The position numbers and the translations under genes were made by a program. A stretch of 31,639 nucleotides of DNA from a virus, in the IMG/VR virus record IMGVR_UViG_3300030389_001568, positions 1-31,639 of that record. The stretch is one strand, 5' to 3'. How positions within the stretch are numbered: position 1 is the first letter of the stretch; each line of letters starts with the position of its first letter. The notes beneath the pieces are model-generated. The model had not been told where the DNA came from. It searched no databases and saw only the letters and a program-made list of their open reading frames with translations. This document shows positions 15,720 through 24,010 of this stretch, one piece after another.

Positions 15720-15743
15720 TCTAAAAACTAAGAAAGGAGAACT

Positions 15744-16073
15744 ATGGCGAAAGTTTATGTAGTGCAAGAAAATCCAAGAGTTAATATTCTTGCAGCAGGA
15801 CGATATGGCGAATTGATACCGTTATTAAATCCTGGTAAACAAATTACATTATCGTCTGCTCCTGTTGTAAGATTAATGCGTCAGAAATTAAAAGATTATA
15901 ATGATGACGATTTTATTCTTGCGATGGGTGATCCTGTAGCTATTGGTATTTCATGTATTATTGCTTCTGAAGTTAATAATGGAAAAGTAAATATACTTAA
16001 ATGGGATAGAGAAAATAGTTGCTATTATAATGTAAAAATAAACATGTATCAGAAAGGAGAAAGCGATGTCTAA
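15744..16073 (+). CDS. Conserved-looking early protein of unknown function, 109 aa
   Basis: First gene of the early operon, with a strong AGAAAGGAG 5 nt before ATG 15744. The sequence MAKVYVVQENPRVNILAAG is followed by LMRQKLKDYNDDDFILAMGD (84 and before) and a beta-rich end, GKVNILKWDRENSCYYNVKI. It has no membrane segment, zinc site or nucleotide motif. Small proteins of this layout open the replication cluster in other low-GC marine podophages, which suggests a host-takeover or replication-start role, but I cannot name one. It overlaps the next gene by 8 nt. Confidence 0.65.
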   Translation: MAKVYVVQENPRVNILAAGRYGELIPLLNPGKQITLSSAPVVRLMRQKLKDYNDDDFILAMGDPVAIGISCIIASEVNNGKVNILKWDRENSCYYNVKINMYQKGESDV

Positions 16074-16650
16074 AGAAACATGGATATTTGACGAAGTTGA
16101 AAAACATAGTAAAAAGAAAAAACTACCAGATGTTGGTATCGGAGTTGTAACTCAGATAGGAAATAAATTGGTAGAAAAGAAAAAACATCTTGCTAAAGAA
16201 GAAGAACGATTGAAAACTTTAAAAGCAGAGATAAGAGAGATTGAAGAACGTGAATTACCAGATGCAATGAGAGCATGTGGTGGAATGGAACGATTTGATC
16301 TCAAAGACGGAAGTCAAATAAAAATAAAAGACGACATATTTTGTTCTATACCAGTAGATAAAAAAGCAGATGCTTTAAAATGGTTAGAAGAAAATGGACA
16401 CGCAGGATTAATTAAACATGATGTTAAAGTTAGTTTTGCGAAAGGTGAATATGACGAAGCTGATAAGTTAATTAAGGTATTAAATAAGAATTTTAAAAAT
16501 ATACCTTATGACGAAAACAGTACAGTCCATTCACAAACTTTAAAAGCTTTTGCTAAAGATCAATATAAGTTAGGTCAAACTCTTCCAGAGAGTTTATTTA
16601 ATGTATATGAAGCATCTATTGCAAAAGTGACACTTGGAAAGGAGAAATAA
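16066..16650 (+). CDS. Replication-associated coiled-coil protein, unknown function
   Basis: 194 aa with AGAAAGGAG before ATG 16066. Residues about 30-65 are a strongly charged coiled coil (KKKHLAKEEERLKTLKAEIR), followed by GGMERFDLKDGSQIKIKDD, a small beta element, then a helical region and LPESLFNVYEASIAKVTL at the end. Proteins with this coiled coil plus a C-terminal LPE(S/D)LF...Y motif lie beside SSB-like genes in several podophages. That suggests a partner in single-strand DNA handling. No catalytic residues are evident. TAATG overlap with the SSB-like gene supports joint expression. Confidence 0.6.
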   Translation: MSKETWIFDEVEKHSKKKKLPDVGIGVVTQIGNKLVEKKKHLAKEEERLKTLKAEIREIEERELPDAMRACGGMERFDLKDGSQIKIKDDIFCSIPVDKKADALKWLEENGHAGLIKHDVKVSFAKGEYDEADKLIKVLNKNFKNIPYDENSTVHSQTLKAFAKDQYKLGQTLPESLFNVYEASIAKVTLGKEK

Positions 16651-17408
16651 TGAGTGATAAAGAAATAGCTAAAAAATCAAAAACTGATATTGCAAATTTA
16701 TCAGATGATTTAATTTTAGCGAGTGCAGGTAAAGGGTTACAAAATATAAGTAACGATGATGTTACTATACCTAGACTTGCAATAGTACAATCTGGTTCGC
16801 CTCAACGTAAAAAGAAAGATGAAAAATACATTGATGGCGCAGATGAAGGTATGATATTCAATACTGTTACTAATGAATTATATAAAGATAGTTTAGAAGT
16901 AATACCATGTGGGTATCGTAAAACATATGTAGAATGGGTACCTAGAGATAAAGGTGGCGGACTTGTAGCAGTTCATGATTATAAACCTGAAAAAGCTATA
17001 ACAGATCCTAAAACTAGAAAGACTATGTTAGGCGAAAATCAAATAGTTGATACAGCTGAACATTTTGTTTTAGTTAAAACTTCTCAAGGTTATTCACCTG
17101 CTGTATTGACTATGACATCTAGTAATCTTGGAGTTTCAAGAAAGTGGAACACACTTCTTAAAATGAAAAGATTAAATGTAAAGGGTCAAACTGTTGAAGC
17201 ACCTTCTTTTTTATATAAGTTTAAATTGTCTACAGTAGAAGCTGAAAACGATTTAGGTAACTGGCATAAATATAAAATCGAAGAAGCAGGCCAAATTGAA
17301 AGTAAAGATATTTTCAAAGAGGGAGAAGCATTAGCTGATTCAGTAACAACTGGTAAAGTTAAAGCTTCAGAGCCAACAGAAACTTCTGGAGAAGATGCAC
17401 CATTCTAA
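16650..17408 (+). CDS. Single-stranded DNA-binding protein-like
   Basis: 252 aa with GGAAAGGAG upstream. A core with DVTIPRLAIVQSGSPQRKKK (37-56), aromatic and basic strands (GYRKTYVEWVPRD) and TMTSSNLGVSRKWNTLLKMK suits an OB-fold binder. The C-terminal 30 residues are acidic and low in complexity and end in SGEDAPF. This closely resembles the acidic DDxPF tail of bacterial SSB, which recruits replication and repair enzymes, and the acidic aromatic tail of T7 gp2.5. The role in coating single strands is inferred from the tail and from the primase gene that follows with a 14-nt overlap. Confidence 0.6.
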   Translation: MSDKEIAKKSKTDIANLSDDLILASAGKGLQNISNDDVTIPRLAIVQSGSPQRKKKDEKYIDGADEGMIFNTVTNELYKDSLEVIPCGYRKTYVEWVPRDKGGGLVAVHDYKPEKAITDPKTRKTMLGENQIVDTAEHFVLVKTSQGYSPAVLTMTSSNLGVSRKWNTLLKMKRLNVKGQTVEAPSFLYKFKLSTVEAENDLGNWHKYKIEEAGQIESKDIFKEGEALADSVTTGKVKASEPTETSGEDAPF

Positions 17409-18900
17409 ACTTTTTCAGATTTTTCCAGGTTTACATCGGGCTTATGGTCATTTCTTTATAACAGAAAGAAAAGGACCTAAGCTTGATGGCTATGGTAAAA
17501 CAATAAGAGAAAAGTATGTTGAAGACTTATGGGTACAACACCTAACTGGTAAAACTGGATTAGGTGTTATACCTATTAATGAAGATAATAAGTGTAAATG
17601 GGGTTGTCTAGATGTTGACGATTACTCAGTAAATATAGAAAAAATTTCAAAACAATTTGTAAAAAAAAATTTAATAGTATGTAGATCAAAATCAGGTGGT
17701 GCTCACATATTTATTTTTACTAAAAAATTTGTATCTGCAAAATCAATGATTGATAAGCTTAAAGCTATTGCTAAAGCTTTTGGTTTTGTAAAATACGATT
17801 TAAGACCACAACAAACTCAATTATTAAACGATGACGATGTAGGAAGTTGGCTTAATATGCCATACTTTAATGGAGATGAAACAGATAGATATGCTTTATA
17901 TGATGGTAAAGCTCTATCATTAGAACATTTTTTACAATGGGTAGATAAGTTTGCAGTAAATTCTTTAGATGAAATTAAATTAGATTTTATAAAAAAAGAA
18001 AATAAATCAAACGAAATACTCCCGGGAGGACCGCCTTGTTTACAAGATTTACTTTCTCAAGGTGCTTTAGGAGAAGGTGGTAGAAATAATGGATTATTTA
18101 ACATAGGTGTTTATTTAAGAAAAAGATTTCCAGAAGATTGGCAAGAAAAGTTAGAAGAATATAATGATGAATACATTGATCCACCATTAAAGCCAAGAGA
18201 ATTTACAACAGTATTAAATAGTTTAGATAAAAAGTCTTACAATTATAAATGTAAAGATAGTCCTATTAATTCAGTTTGTAATAAAACTAAATGTTTAACA
18301 TGCGAATATGGAATTAGCGATGATGGTACTATGCCTGTTTTAAATAGTATAACTAAAATCCTAACTAATCCACCACAATATTTTTTAACATTAAATGAAA
18401 GAAAGATTGGTCCACTTGCTAGTAAACAAATTTATAATTTTATGGATTTTAAACAAGTTGTGTTTGAAAATTTAGATATGTTACTTCCTAAAATTAATGA
18501 CAAGCTATGGACAGAATCAGTAAATGATTTAATGTCTAGAGTTATTACTGTAGAAGCACCAAAAGACAGTAGTAACGAAGGTAGATTATTAGATTTACTA
18601 GAAAGATTTTGTACTGGTTCTACTTCATCAACAGAAGTAGAAGATATATTAAGAGGTAAAGCTATTGTAAATTCTACACATACAGAATTTAGAATAAATG
18701 ATTTAATGGAATTTTTAGATAGACATAGATTTAAAGAATTTAAATTAAATGAAATTACAGCATATCTTAAAAATTTAGGAGCAGAACATTCTGGTAAAAA
18801 AATTAAAGGTAAATTTATGAATGTATGGTCTATAAAAAATTTTAGTGTACAAGACGAAGAATTTACTCAACCTAAAATAGAAAAGGAGGCATATGAATAA
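17395..18900 (+). CDS. Archaeo-eukaryotic-type primase (PrimPol-like)
   Basis: 501 aa. KWGCLDVDDYS (68-78) has the metal-binding D73-x-D75, and SKSGGAHIFIFT (98-109) has the SxH-type motif with H104, the signature of AEP primases. GEGGRNNGLFNIGVYLRKR (227-245) is the PriCT-type helical segment that follows such cores. A Cys set, C286-x8-C295-x4-C300-x2-C303, could hold zinc or an Fe-S cluster. The C-terminal part has no Walker motifs, so this is not a primase-helicase fusion. It should make primers for the PolA-type polymerase encoded at 25830. The gene overlaps the SSB-like gene and ends in a strong ribosome binding site for the next one. Confidence 0.85.
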   Translation: MHHSKLFQIFPGLHRAYGHFFITERKGPKLDGYGKTIREKYVEDLWVQHLTGKTGLGVIPINEDNKCKWGCLDVDDYSVNIEKISKQFVKKNLIVCRSKSGGAHIFIFTKKFVSAKSMIDKLKAIAKAFGFVKYDLRPQQTQLLNDDDVGSWLNMPYFNGDETDRYALYDGKALSLEHFLQWVDKFAVNSLDEIKLDFIKKENKSNEILPGGPPCLQDLLSQGALGEGGRNNGLFNIGVYLRKRFPEDWQEKLEEYNDEYIDPPLKPREFTTVLNSLDKKSYNYKCKDSPINSVCNKTKCLTCEYGISDDGTMPVLNSITKILTNPPQYFLTLNERKIGPLASKQIYNFMDFKQVVFENLDMLLPKINDKLWTESVNDLMSRVITVEAPKDSSNEGRLLDLLERFCTGSTSSTEVEDILRGKAIVNSTHTEFRINDLMEFLDRHRFKEFKLNEITAYLKNLGAEHSGKKIKGKFMNVWSIKNFSVQDEEFTQPKIEKEAYE

Positions 18901-19081
18901 AGAAAGAGCAATTAATATTTTACTTGACTTTGCAAAAAATCATAATGAAGATTGGTATGCAAAAGATAATGATGCTCTTACTTCTGCTATTTTATTTTTA
19001 GAAAAAGATATACAGCAAAATAAAAAAGATGCTAAAGTAGAAGTAAAAGGCGTAGAATTTAATATTAGAAAAGGAGTATAA
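18893..19081 (+). CDS. Small hypothetical protein, 62 aa
   Basis: Preceded by AAAAGGAGG with 5 nt to ATG 18893, an excellent ribosome binding site, and overlapping the primase by 8 nt. The sequence is helical and charged (MNKERAINILLDFAKNHNED, then LTSAILFLEKDIQQNK), ending in a short strand, VEVKGVEFNIRKG. No motif is recognised. The TAATG overlap with the exonuclease gene indicates that it is translated as part of the replication operon. Confidence 0.6.
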   Translation: MNKERAINILLDFAKNHNEDWYAKDNDALTSAILFLEKDIQQNKKDAKVEVKGVEFNIRKGV

Positions 19082-19884
19082 TGTTATTATTTTTTGATAC
19101 TGAAACTAATGGTTTATGGAGGAGAGATTTAAATCCTGACCATGAAGATCAACCAAGACTTGTTAGTTTAGCTTTTCAAGTTACTGACGACAATGAAAAA
19201 GTTGTTGCTCAATATTCAAGTAGAATAGAACCTAAAAATACAACTATACCTAGTTTTAAAATACCAAAAGAAGCTTCAGATATACATGGAATATCTACTG
19301 AACAAGCTCAAGAAACAGGTATAGCTCTTAATGTAGCATTGGCAGTATTTACTTATTTTTCAAGTAAGTGTCATACTTTAGTTGCGCATAATTTAGCATT
19401 TGATTTACAGATAATTCAAAGAGAAATAAATCTCTTAAAGTATATGTGGAAAAAACCAGATAACTCACATTGTACTATGATGACTTCTAAAGATGAAATG
19501 AAACTTGAAGGTAAATTTGATGATTATAAGTTTCCTAAATTGCAAGAATGTTTTGATTACTTTTTTCATAAAGGCGTACAAAATTATCACGATGCTTTAC
19601 TAGATGTACAGTTATGTAGAGAACTTTATTTTCAATTAAGACGTAAAGGAGTATTACTAAAAGGTCCTCAAGATATACCAAAAGAATTATTAAAAAGAAT
19701 TGATGGAGAGAAATATAAAAATTTAGTTAAATTTTTACTTAATATTGATTCAACAAAAATTAATGAATGGGAAAATAGTTTTTGTCAGTCAGTTATTGAA
19801 AAGCTCGATAAGTATGATGAACATATTTTATTATCAAGTAAACAATATGATACATTAAGAAAAATTTATACTAAACATGGGTGA
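19081..19884 (+). CDS. DEDDh 3'-5' exonuclease (DnaQ-like)
   Basis: 267 aa. FFDTETNGLW (4-13) supplies D6 and E8; TLVAHNLAFDLQII (99-112) supplies D108; NYHDALLDVQLCRELY (168-183) supplies H170 and D175. This is the complete DEDDh set. The exonuclease domain ends near residue 190, followed by about 75 residues of helical sequence without known motif. The phage polymerase already carries its own DEDDy exonuclease, so this second enzyme more likely trims recombination or repair intermediates, perhaps with the helicase that follows with an 8-nt overlap. Confidence 0.9.
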   Translation: MLLFFDTETNGLWRRDLNPDHEDQPRLVSLAFQVTDDNEKVVAQYSSRIEPKNTTIPSFKIPKEASDIHGISTEQAQETGIALNVALAVFTYFSSKCHTLVAHNLAFDLQIIQREINLLKYMWKKPDNSHCTMMTSKDEMKLEGKFDDYKFPKLQECFDYFFHKGVQNYHDALLDVQLCRELYFQLRRKGVLLKGPQDIPKELLKRIDGEKYKNLVKFLLNIDSTKINEWENSFCQSVIEKLDKYDEHILLSSKQYDTLRKIYTKHG

Positions 19885-21385
19885 TACTGTTAAAATATTT
19901 GGTAGTCCCGGTACTGGTAAAACTACAACATTATTAAATATACTTGAAGAAAAAATATCAGAAGGTTATCAACCAAATAGAATAGGTTTTTTTTCTTTTA
20001 CTCGTAGAGCATTAAAAGAAGCTCGTAGGAGAGTTGTACATAAATTTAATTTATCAGATGATGACATAGATTATTTTAGAACAATACATAGTTTATGTTA
20101 CAGAACTTTATCAATAAACAGTGGTCAAGTATTTAAAGGAGAACGTGTAAAAGAGTTTTCAGAATTAGTAAGAGTAGAAATGTCGAGTGTATCAGAAGAA
20201 GATTCATCTGGTTTATCTGTAGGAGGTAGAAAAGGTGATTTACTTTTATTTTGTGATGAAGTTGCACGATCAAGTGAAAGAGATTTAAAAGCAGTATGGA
20301 AAGAATTAGAATGTGATCATTCTTTTGAAGAACAAGAATATTTTTCTTTAGCCCTTAAAAATTTTAAAAGAGAAAAAAAATTATTAGATTTTACAGATAT
20401 GCTTGATGCTTTTTTAGAAGAAGAATATATACCAAGATTAGATATTGTTTTTGTTGATGAAGCACAAGACTTAACTACTAAACAATGGAAAGTTATAGAA
20501 AAATTAAGTGAAAGTTGTAAGATTAGATATATAGCAGGTGACGATGATCAAGCTATTTACAAATGGGCTGGTGCTGATGTTAAAAAGTTTTTATCTATAA
20601 AAGGTAACATACAAGTATTACCAGTATCATATAGATTGCCAAAAAAAATACACGGTCTTGCTAATCAAATATCAAATAGAATTTCTTTAAGACAAAATAA
20701 AGAATGGTCATGTAGAGATGAAGAAGGAACTATTACTGAAATACAATCTATAGAAGATATTGATATGTCAAAAGGTAATTGGTTAATTTTAGCTAGATCA
20801 GGTTATCAACTAAATAAAGCTGAATCTTACTGTAAAAGAATGGGTTGGTTTTATGAAAAAGGTTACAATGAATTTAGAGCTAATAAATATGTTATTGCAA
20901 TAAGATCATGGATTGCTTTAAATAATCAAGAAAAAATATCTTATGAAGAATTAAAAAAACTTTATTCTTGTTTACGAACAAATGTAGGAGTAAAAAGAGG
21001 ATTTAAAGGTTTGAAAAATATTGAAACTGATATAGATTTTGATTTAGAATATTTAAAAGAAAACGTAGGACTATTAGCAGAAGGTGAATGGCAAGATATT
21101 TTAGAGGGTTTAGATCCAGAAGATATACTTATGTTTGAATCTTTAGTTAAATCAAAAGATATATTTAAAAATAAAGCTAGAATTAGATTGTCAACAATAC
21201 ATGGAATGAAAGGTGGAGAAAGTGAAAATGTAGTTGTAATGTCCGATATTTCTTATAAAACATGGCGAAAATTAAATACAGAACCAGATGACGAACACAG
21301 AGTGTTTTATGTTGCAATTACTAGAGCTAAAAAAAATTTGTTTATATTACAGCCTGAAACGAAGTATAGTTATGATATTCGTTAA
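19877..21385 (+). CDS. SF1 helicase, UvrD/Rep-like
   Basis: 502 aa. KIFGSPGTGKTTTLL (6-20) is Walker A with K15; FFSFTRRALKEARRR (38-52) is motif Ia; DIVFVDEAQDLTTKQW (189-204) is motif II; YIAGDDDQAIYKWAGAD (218-234) is motif III; RLSTIHGMKGGESENVVVM is motif V; and VFYVAITRAKKNLFIL is motif VI. These are all motifs of the UvrD/PcrA group, whose members translocate 3'-5' on single strands. The protein is smaller than UvrD because the 1B/2B insertions are reduced. No DnaB-type helicase gene is present in the window, so this protein and the SNF2 protein are the only helicases seen. Confidence 0.93.
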   Translation: MGDTVKIFGSPGTGKTTTLLNILEEKISEGYQPNRIGFFSFTRRALKEARRRVVHKFNLSDDDIDYFRTIHSLCYRTLSINSGQVFKGERVKEFSELVRVEMSSVSEEDSSGLSVGGRKGDLLLFCDEVARSSERDLKAVWKELECDHSFEEQEYFSLALKNFKREKKLLDFTDMLDAFLEEEYIPRLDIVFVDEAQDLTTKQWKVIEKLSESCKIRYIAGDDDQAIYKWAGADVKKFLSIKGNIQVLPVSYRLPKKIHGLANQISNRISLRQNKEWSCRDEEGTITEIQSIEDIDMSKGNWLILARSGYQLNKAESYCKRMGWFYEKGYNEFRANKYVIAIRSWIALNNQEKISYEELKKLYSCLRTNVGVKRGFKGLKNIETDIDFDLEYLKENVGLLAEGEWQDILEGLDPEDILMFESLVKSKDIFKNKARIRLSTIHGMKGGESENVVVMSDISYKTWRKLNTEPDDEHRVFYVAITRAKKNLFILQPETKYSYDIR

Positions 21386-21403
21386 CCAAAAAAAGAAAGA
21401 ATT

Positions 21404-22462
21404 ATGAAAGCATTAGGAACATACATTTTTGCAGGAGGTTTTACTCTTGGTGTTAAAAAACATTTTGATATAGAAGCACATTTTGAAAGTAAACCAGGAT
21501 TATATAAAAAAACATTTAAAGCTAATTTTCCAAAAATACCAGTTTATGAAGGTGAAGATGATTGGCCTATAGAAAAATATAAAAATAAAATAGATTTTGT
21601 ATATTGTAATCCACCATGTGCGCCTTGGTCTAATTTAGGTGGTGCTCAAAAAGGTGCGGGAGCATGGAAAGATGATCCTAGAATTAAATGTTGGAGAGAT
21701 AGTTTTGATTTATTAAGAAAGATAGAACCTAAAGCTATTGCAATTGAATCGGTTCCTAGAGTTTATAGCAAAAATGGCGGTAGACCGATGATCATGGACT
21801 TAACTAAAAAAGCAAATTACTTAGGTTATCAAGTTACTCATTTACTAATTGATGGTGGTTTTACAGGATTAAATCATTCAAGAAAAAGATTTTTCTTTAT
21901 AGCAACTAAATATGATTTAAATGCAGGAGGTTTAAACTTTCAACCTTTACCAACTGCAGGTGAAGTATTAGGCTCTTTTAAAAAAGAACATGGAAAAGAT
22001 ATTGGTCATTTGATGAAATTAGGAGAAAACGAAAAACCTTATCTTAAACATTGTAAACAAGGAGAAAGTTTAAGAGTTACATGGGAAAGATATAATCCAC
22101 CAGAAACTTGGGTAAGAGGAGGTATGCGTGGAGGAGTTAAAGGTAGACCACAATTTATGAAATGGAGATTAAAATCAGATGCTCATATACCAGTTATTGC
22201 TGGAGGATTTTATATACATCCTACAGAGGATAGATTATTTGGTCATAAAGAATTAGCTTATATGGCAGGGTATCCAGTAAATTACAAATGGGAAGGACCT
22301 GCTTCATCTATCGGATCACAAATTGCAAGAGGTGTAATGCCACCTGTCGCTGAATATGTAGCAAGAATAATAAAAAATAGTATTAAAGAAAAAGTAAAGA
22401 CTAAAGAAGAATTAAAAATAGTAGATTATAGAAAGGTACCAGAACAAGAAGCTTTACTATGA
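21404..22462 (+). CDS. DNA cytosine-5 methyltransferase
   Basis: 352 aa, 18 nt after the helicase, with AAAGAAAGAA upstream. FAGGFTLGVKKHFDIEAHFE (9-28) is motif I/II for S-adenosylmethionine; FVYCNPPCAPWSNLGG (65-80) is motif IV with nucleophile C72; AIAIESVPR (111-119) is motif VI with E115 (ESV for the usual ENV); HSRKRFFFIA (158-167) is motif VIII; and IARGVMPPVAEYV near the end is motif X. A complete C5-MTase with a variable region that should set the target. The recognition sequence is not deducible. No restriction gene is adjacent, so protection from host enzymes or entry into a hypermodification route are both possible. Confidence 0.88.
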   Translation: MKALGTYIFAGGFTLGVKKHFDIEAHFESKPGLYKKTFKANFPKIPVYEGEDDWPIEKYKNKIDFVYCNPPCAPWSNLGGAQKGAGAWKDDPRIKCWRDSFDLLRKIEPKAIAIESVPRVYSKNGGRPMIMDLTKKANYLGYQVTHLLIDGGFTGLNHSRKRFFFIATKYDLNAGGLNFQPLPTAGEVLGSFKKEHGKDIGHLMKLGENEKPYLKHCKQGESLRVTWERYNPPETWVRGGMRGGVKGRPQFMKWRLKSDAHIPVIAGGFYIHPTEDRLFGHKELAYMAGYPVNYKWEGPASSIGSQIARGVMPPVAEYVARIIKNSIKEKVKTKEELKIVDYRKVPEQEALL

Positions 22463-22989
22463 ATAAAAAACAATTAAAAAAATTTATAGAAGAAAGAACT
22501 TTATCTACACCAATTAGTGAATATGAAAAAAGTTTAGATCAAAAAGATCAGTTTGCTTGTATGGATTGTGATACTTTAATTCAAGATATTGATGCTTTTC
22601 ATAAAAAATTTATGTTTGAAAAAAATGAAAAAGTTGGTATTCCAGATAATAATGAACTCGTAAATTTTAGAACATCTTTTTTAATGGAAGAACTTGCAGA
22701 ATATACACAAGCAATAACTAAAAAAGATGCAGCAGGAGCATTAGATGCTCTTGTAGATATAGTTTATATTGCTTTAGGTACTGCTTGGCTTTTTAATTTA
22801 CCATTTGAAAGAGCATGGAGACAAGTGCAAAAAGCTAATATGAGTAAAATAAGAGCTAAAAGTAAATCAAAAAAACGAGGTACATCATTTGATGTAGTTA
22901 AACCTAAAGGTTGGATTGCACCAGATATTGAACAAATAATAGAAGAAGAAAGGGAAAAACAAAATGAAAATATTAGTAACAGGGTTTAA
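22459..22989 (+). CDS. MazG-like nucleotide pyrophosphohydrolase
   Basis: 176 aa; ATGA overlap with the methyltransferase. Residues 66-120 form an all-alpha NTP-PPase core: FLMEELAEYTQAI has E77, E78 and E81, and ALDALVDIVYIALGTA has D96 and D100, the EExxE and D...D magnesium site. The N-terminal 60 residues carry a C34-x2-C37 pair of unknown use. Such enzymes split NTPs or dNTPs into NMP and pyrophosphate. Among C5-MTase, glycosyltransferase, kinase and hydroxymethylase genes, a dCTP/dUTP-cleaving role like that of T4 gp56 is plausible; ppGpp or housekeeping NTP hydrolysis cannot be excluded. Confidence 0.8.
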   Translation: MNKKQLKKFIEERTLSTPISEYEKSLDQKDQFACMDCDTLIQDIDAFHKKFMFEKNEKVGIPDNNELVNFRTSFLMEELAEYTQAITKKDAAGALDALVDIVYIALGTAWLFNLPFERAWRQVQKANMSKIRAKSKSKKRGTSFDVVKPKGWIAPDIEQIIEEEREKQNENISNRV

Positions 22990-24010
22990 TGCTTTATCAA
23001 TTGGTACAGCAAGATCACCATTAAATATAGCATCATCTGCTAGAATTTTACCAAAAGTTTTAGAAGAATTAGGACATGAAGTAATTCAAAAAGCTATTAT
23101 CCCGGGAGAAGATGTATCTATGTATGATAAAGTTTTTGTATTTGTATTTGGTCCAAATAGTTTATCAGCAAGATATTGGTATGGTGCTGCATATACAATT
23201 ATAAAAAGACCTGATGCAATAGTTTCTATTGACGATTGGCAAACTAAAGATTCAGTAAGTGGATTTAGAACATTTAGTAATGGTCATTGGAGAATATGGA
23301 AAAAAGTTTCTAAAGCAGGTAATCCTGTAGGCAAAGTTAATTGGGACGAGGCTCAACCATATAAAAAAGAGATTGAAGATTTAGTTGATCATTTTGCTCA
23401 TAAAGAATGGCCACACAAACTTTTAATACCAGCATATGATGGTGGTAATTACGATGAATTAGGTATAAAAGCTAAAGAAATTGTCAATTGGGATCCATCT
23501 GCATATACAGATACATATTTAAAAAGTCCTGATAATCAAGAAGATTTATTAGCAAGTTTTGCACCAAATGATGGAATAAAAGAAAATGCGTGGATTTGTG
23601 CTAGTCTTGTAAGTAAACAAGGTTGGCTGAATGGTCAAAATTTTAAATGGCGAGTTAAAACTTTTGGTAATCAAAGAGAAGGTCAAACTAGATTAAAAGA
23701 ACACGAAATGTTTCAAGAGTATAGAAAAGTATGGGGGATAATAAGTCCTCCGCATTATCATACAGCTAAAGGATCGGGTTGGTGGAGAGTAAGATATAAA
23801 ATGGCATTAGATGCTAAATGTATAGTTTATGCTCACCCTGAAGAAGCTAAAATTTTAGGTTTAAATTGTGATTTAAATAAAATAGAAAATTCTAATAAAG
23901 AAGAATTATTAAATATTTCAAGAGAGCATATGGATACTTTAAAAGTTAAATTTTGGAATAGAGAAAGAACTAAAGAATTTTTTAAATGTTTATTAGAGGA
24001 AAAATCTTAA
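22964..24010 (+). CDS. GT-B fold glycosyltransferase, possible DNA glucosyltransferase
   Basis: 348 aa, overlapping the MazG-like gene by 26 nt. The N-terminal MKILVTGFNALSIGTARSPL, followed by ILPKVLEELGHEV and YDKVFVFVFGPNSL, is a Rossmann half like that of T4 beta-glucosyltransferase. The C-terminal KGSGWWRVRYKMALDAKCIV (269-288) and the closing helices (ELLNISREHMDTLKVKFW) have the donor-binding layout of GT-B enzymes. SIDDWQTKD (88-96) is a second conserved-looking patch. No membrane segment is present, so a soluble acceptor is likely. Placement among nucleotide-modification genes suggests transfer of sugar to hydroxymethylated DNA; polysaccharide or protein acceptors remain possible. 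The similarity is at fold-pattern level only. Confidence 0.65.
   Translation: MKILVTGFNALSIGTARSPLNIASSARILPKVLEELGHEVIQKAIIPGEDVSMYDKVFVFVFGPNSLSARYWYGAAYTIIKRPDAIVSIDDWQTKDSVSGFRTFSNGHWRIWKKVSKAGNPVGKVNWDEAQPYKKEIEDLVDHFAHKEWPHKLLIPAYDGGNYDELGIKAKEIVNWDPSAYTDTYLKSPDNQEDLLASFAPNDGIKENAWICASLVSKQGWLNGQNFKWRVKTFGNQREGQTRLKEHEMFQEYRKVWGIISPPHYHTAKGSGWWRVRYKMALDAKCIVYAHPEEAKILGLNCDLNKIENSNKEELLNISREHMDTLKVKFWNRERTKEFFKCLLEEKS

Larger units (their letters stand above)
15686..15720. repeat. Inverted repeat in the divergent promoter region
   Basis: ATTTACTT (15686-15693) and AAGTAAAT (15713-15720) form a perfect 8-bp inverted repeat with a 19-nt spacer, centred between the SNF2 gene and the early operon. 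It contains the -35 element of each divergent promoter and may be an operator. At RNA level it would form a weak AT-rich hairpin with a long loop. Confidence 0.6.
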
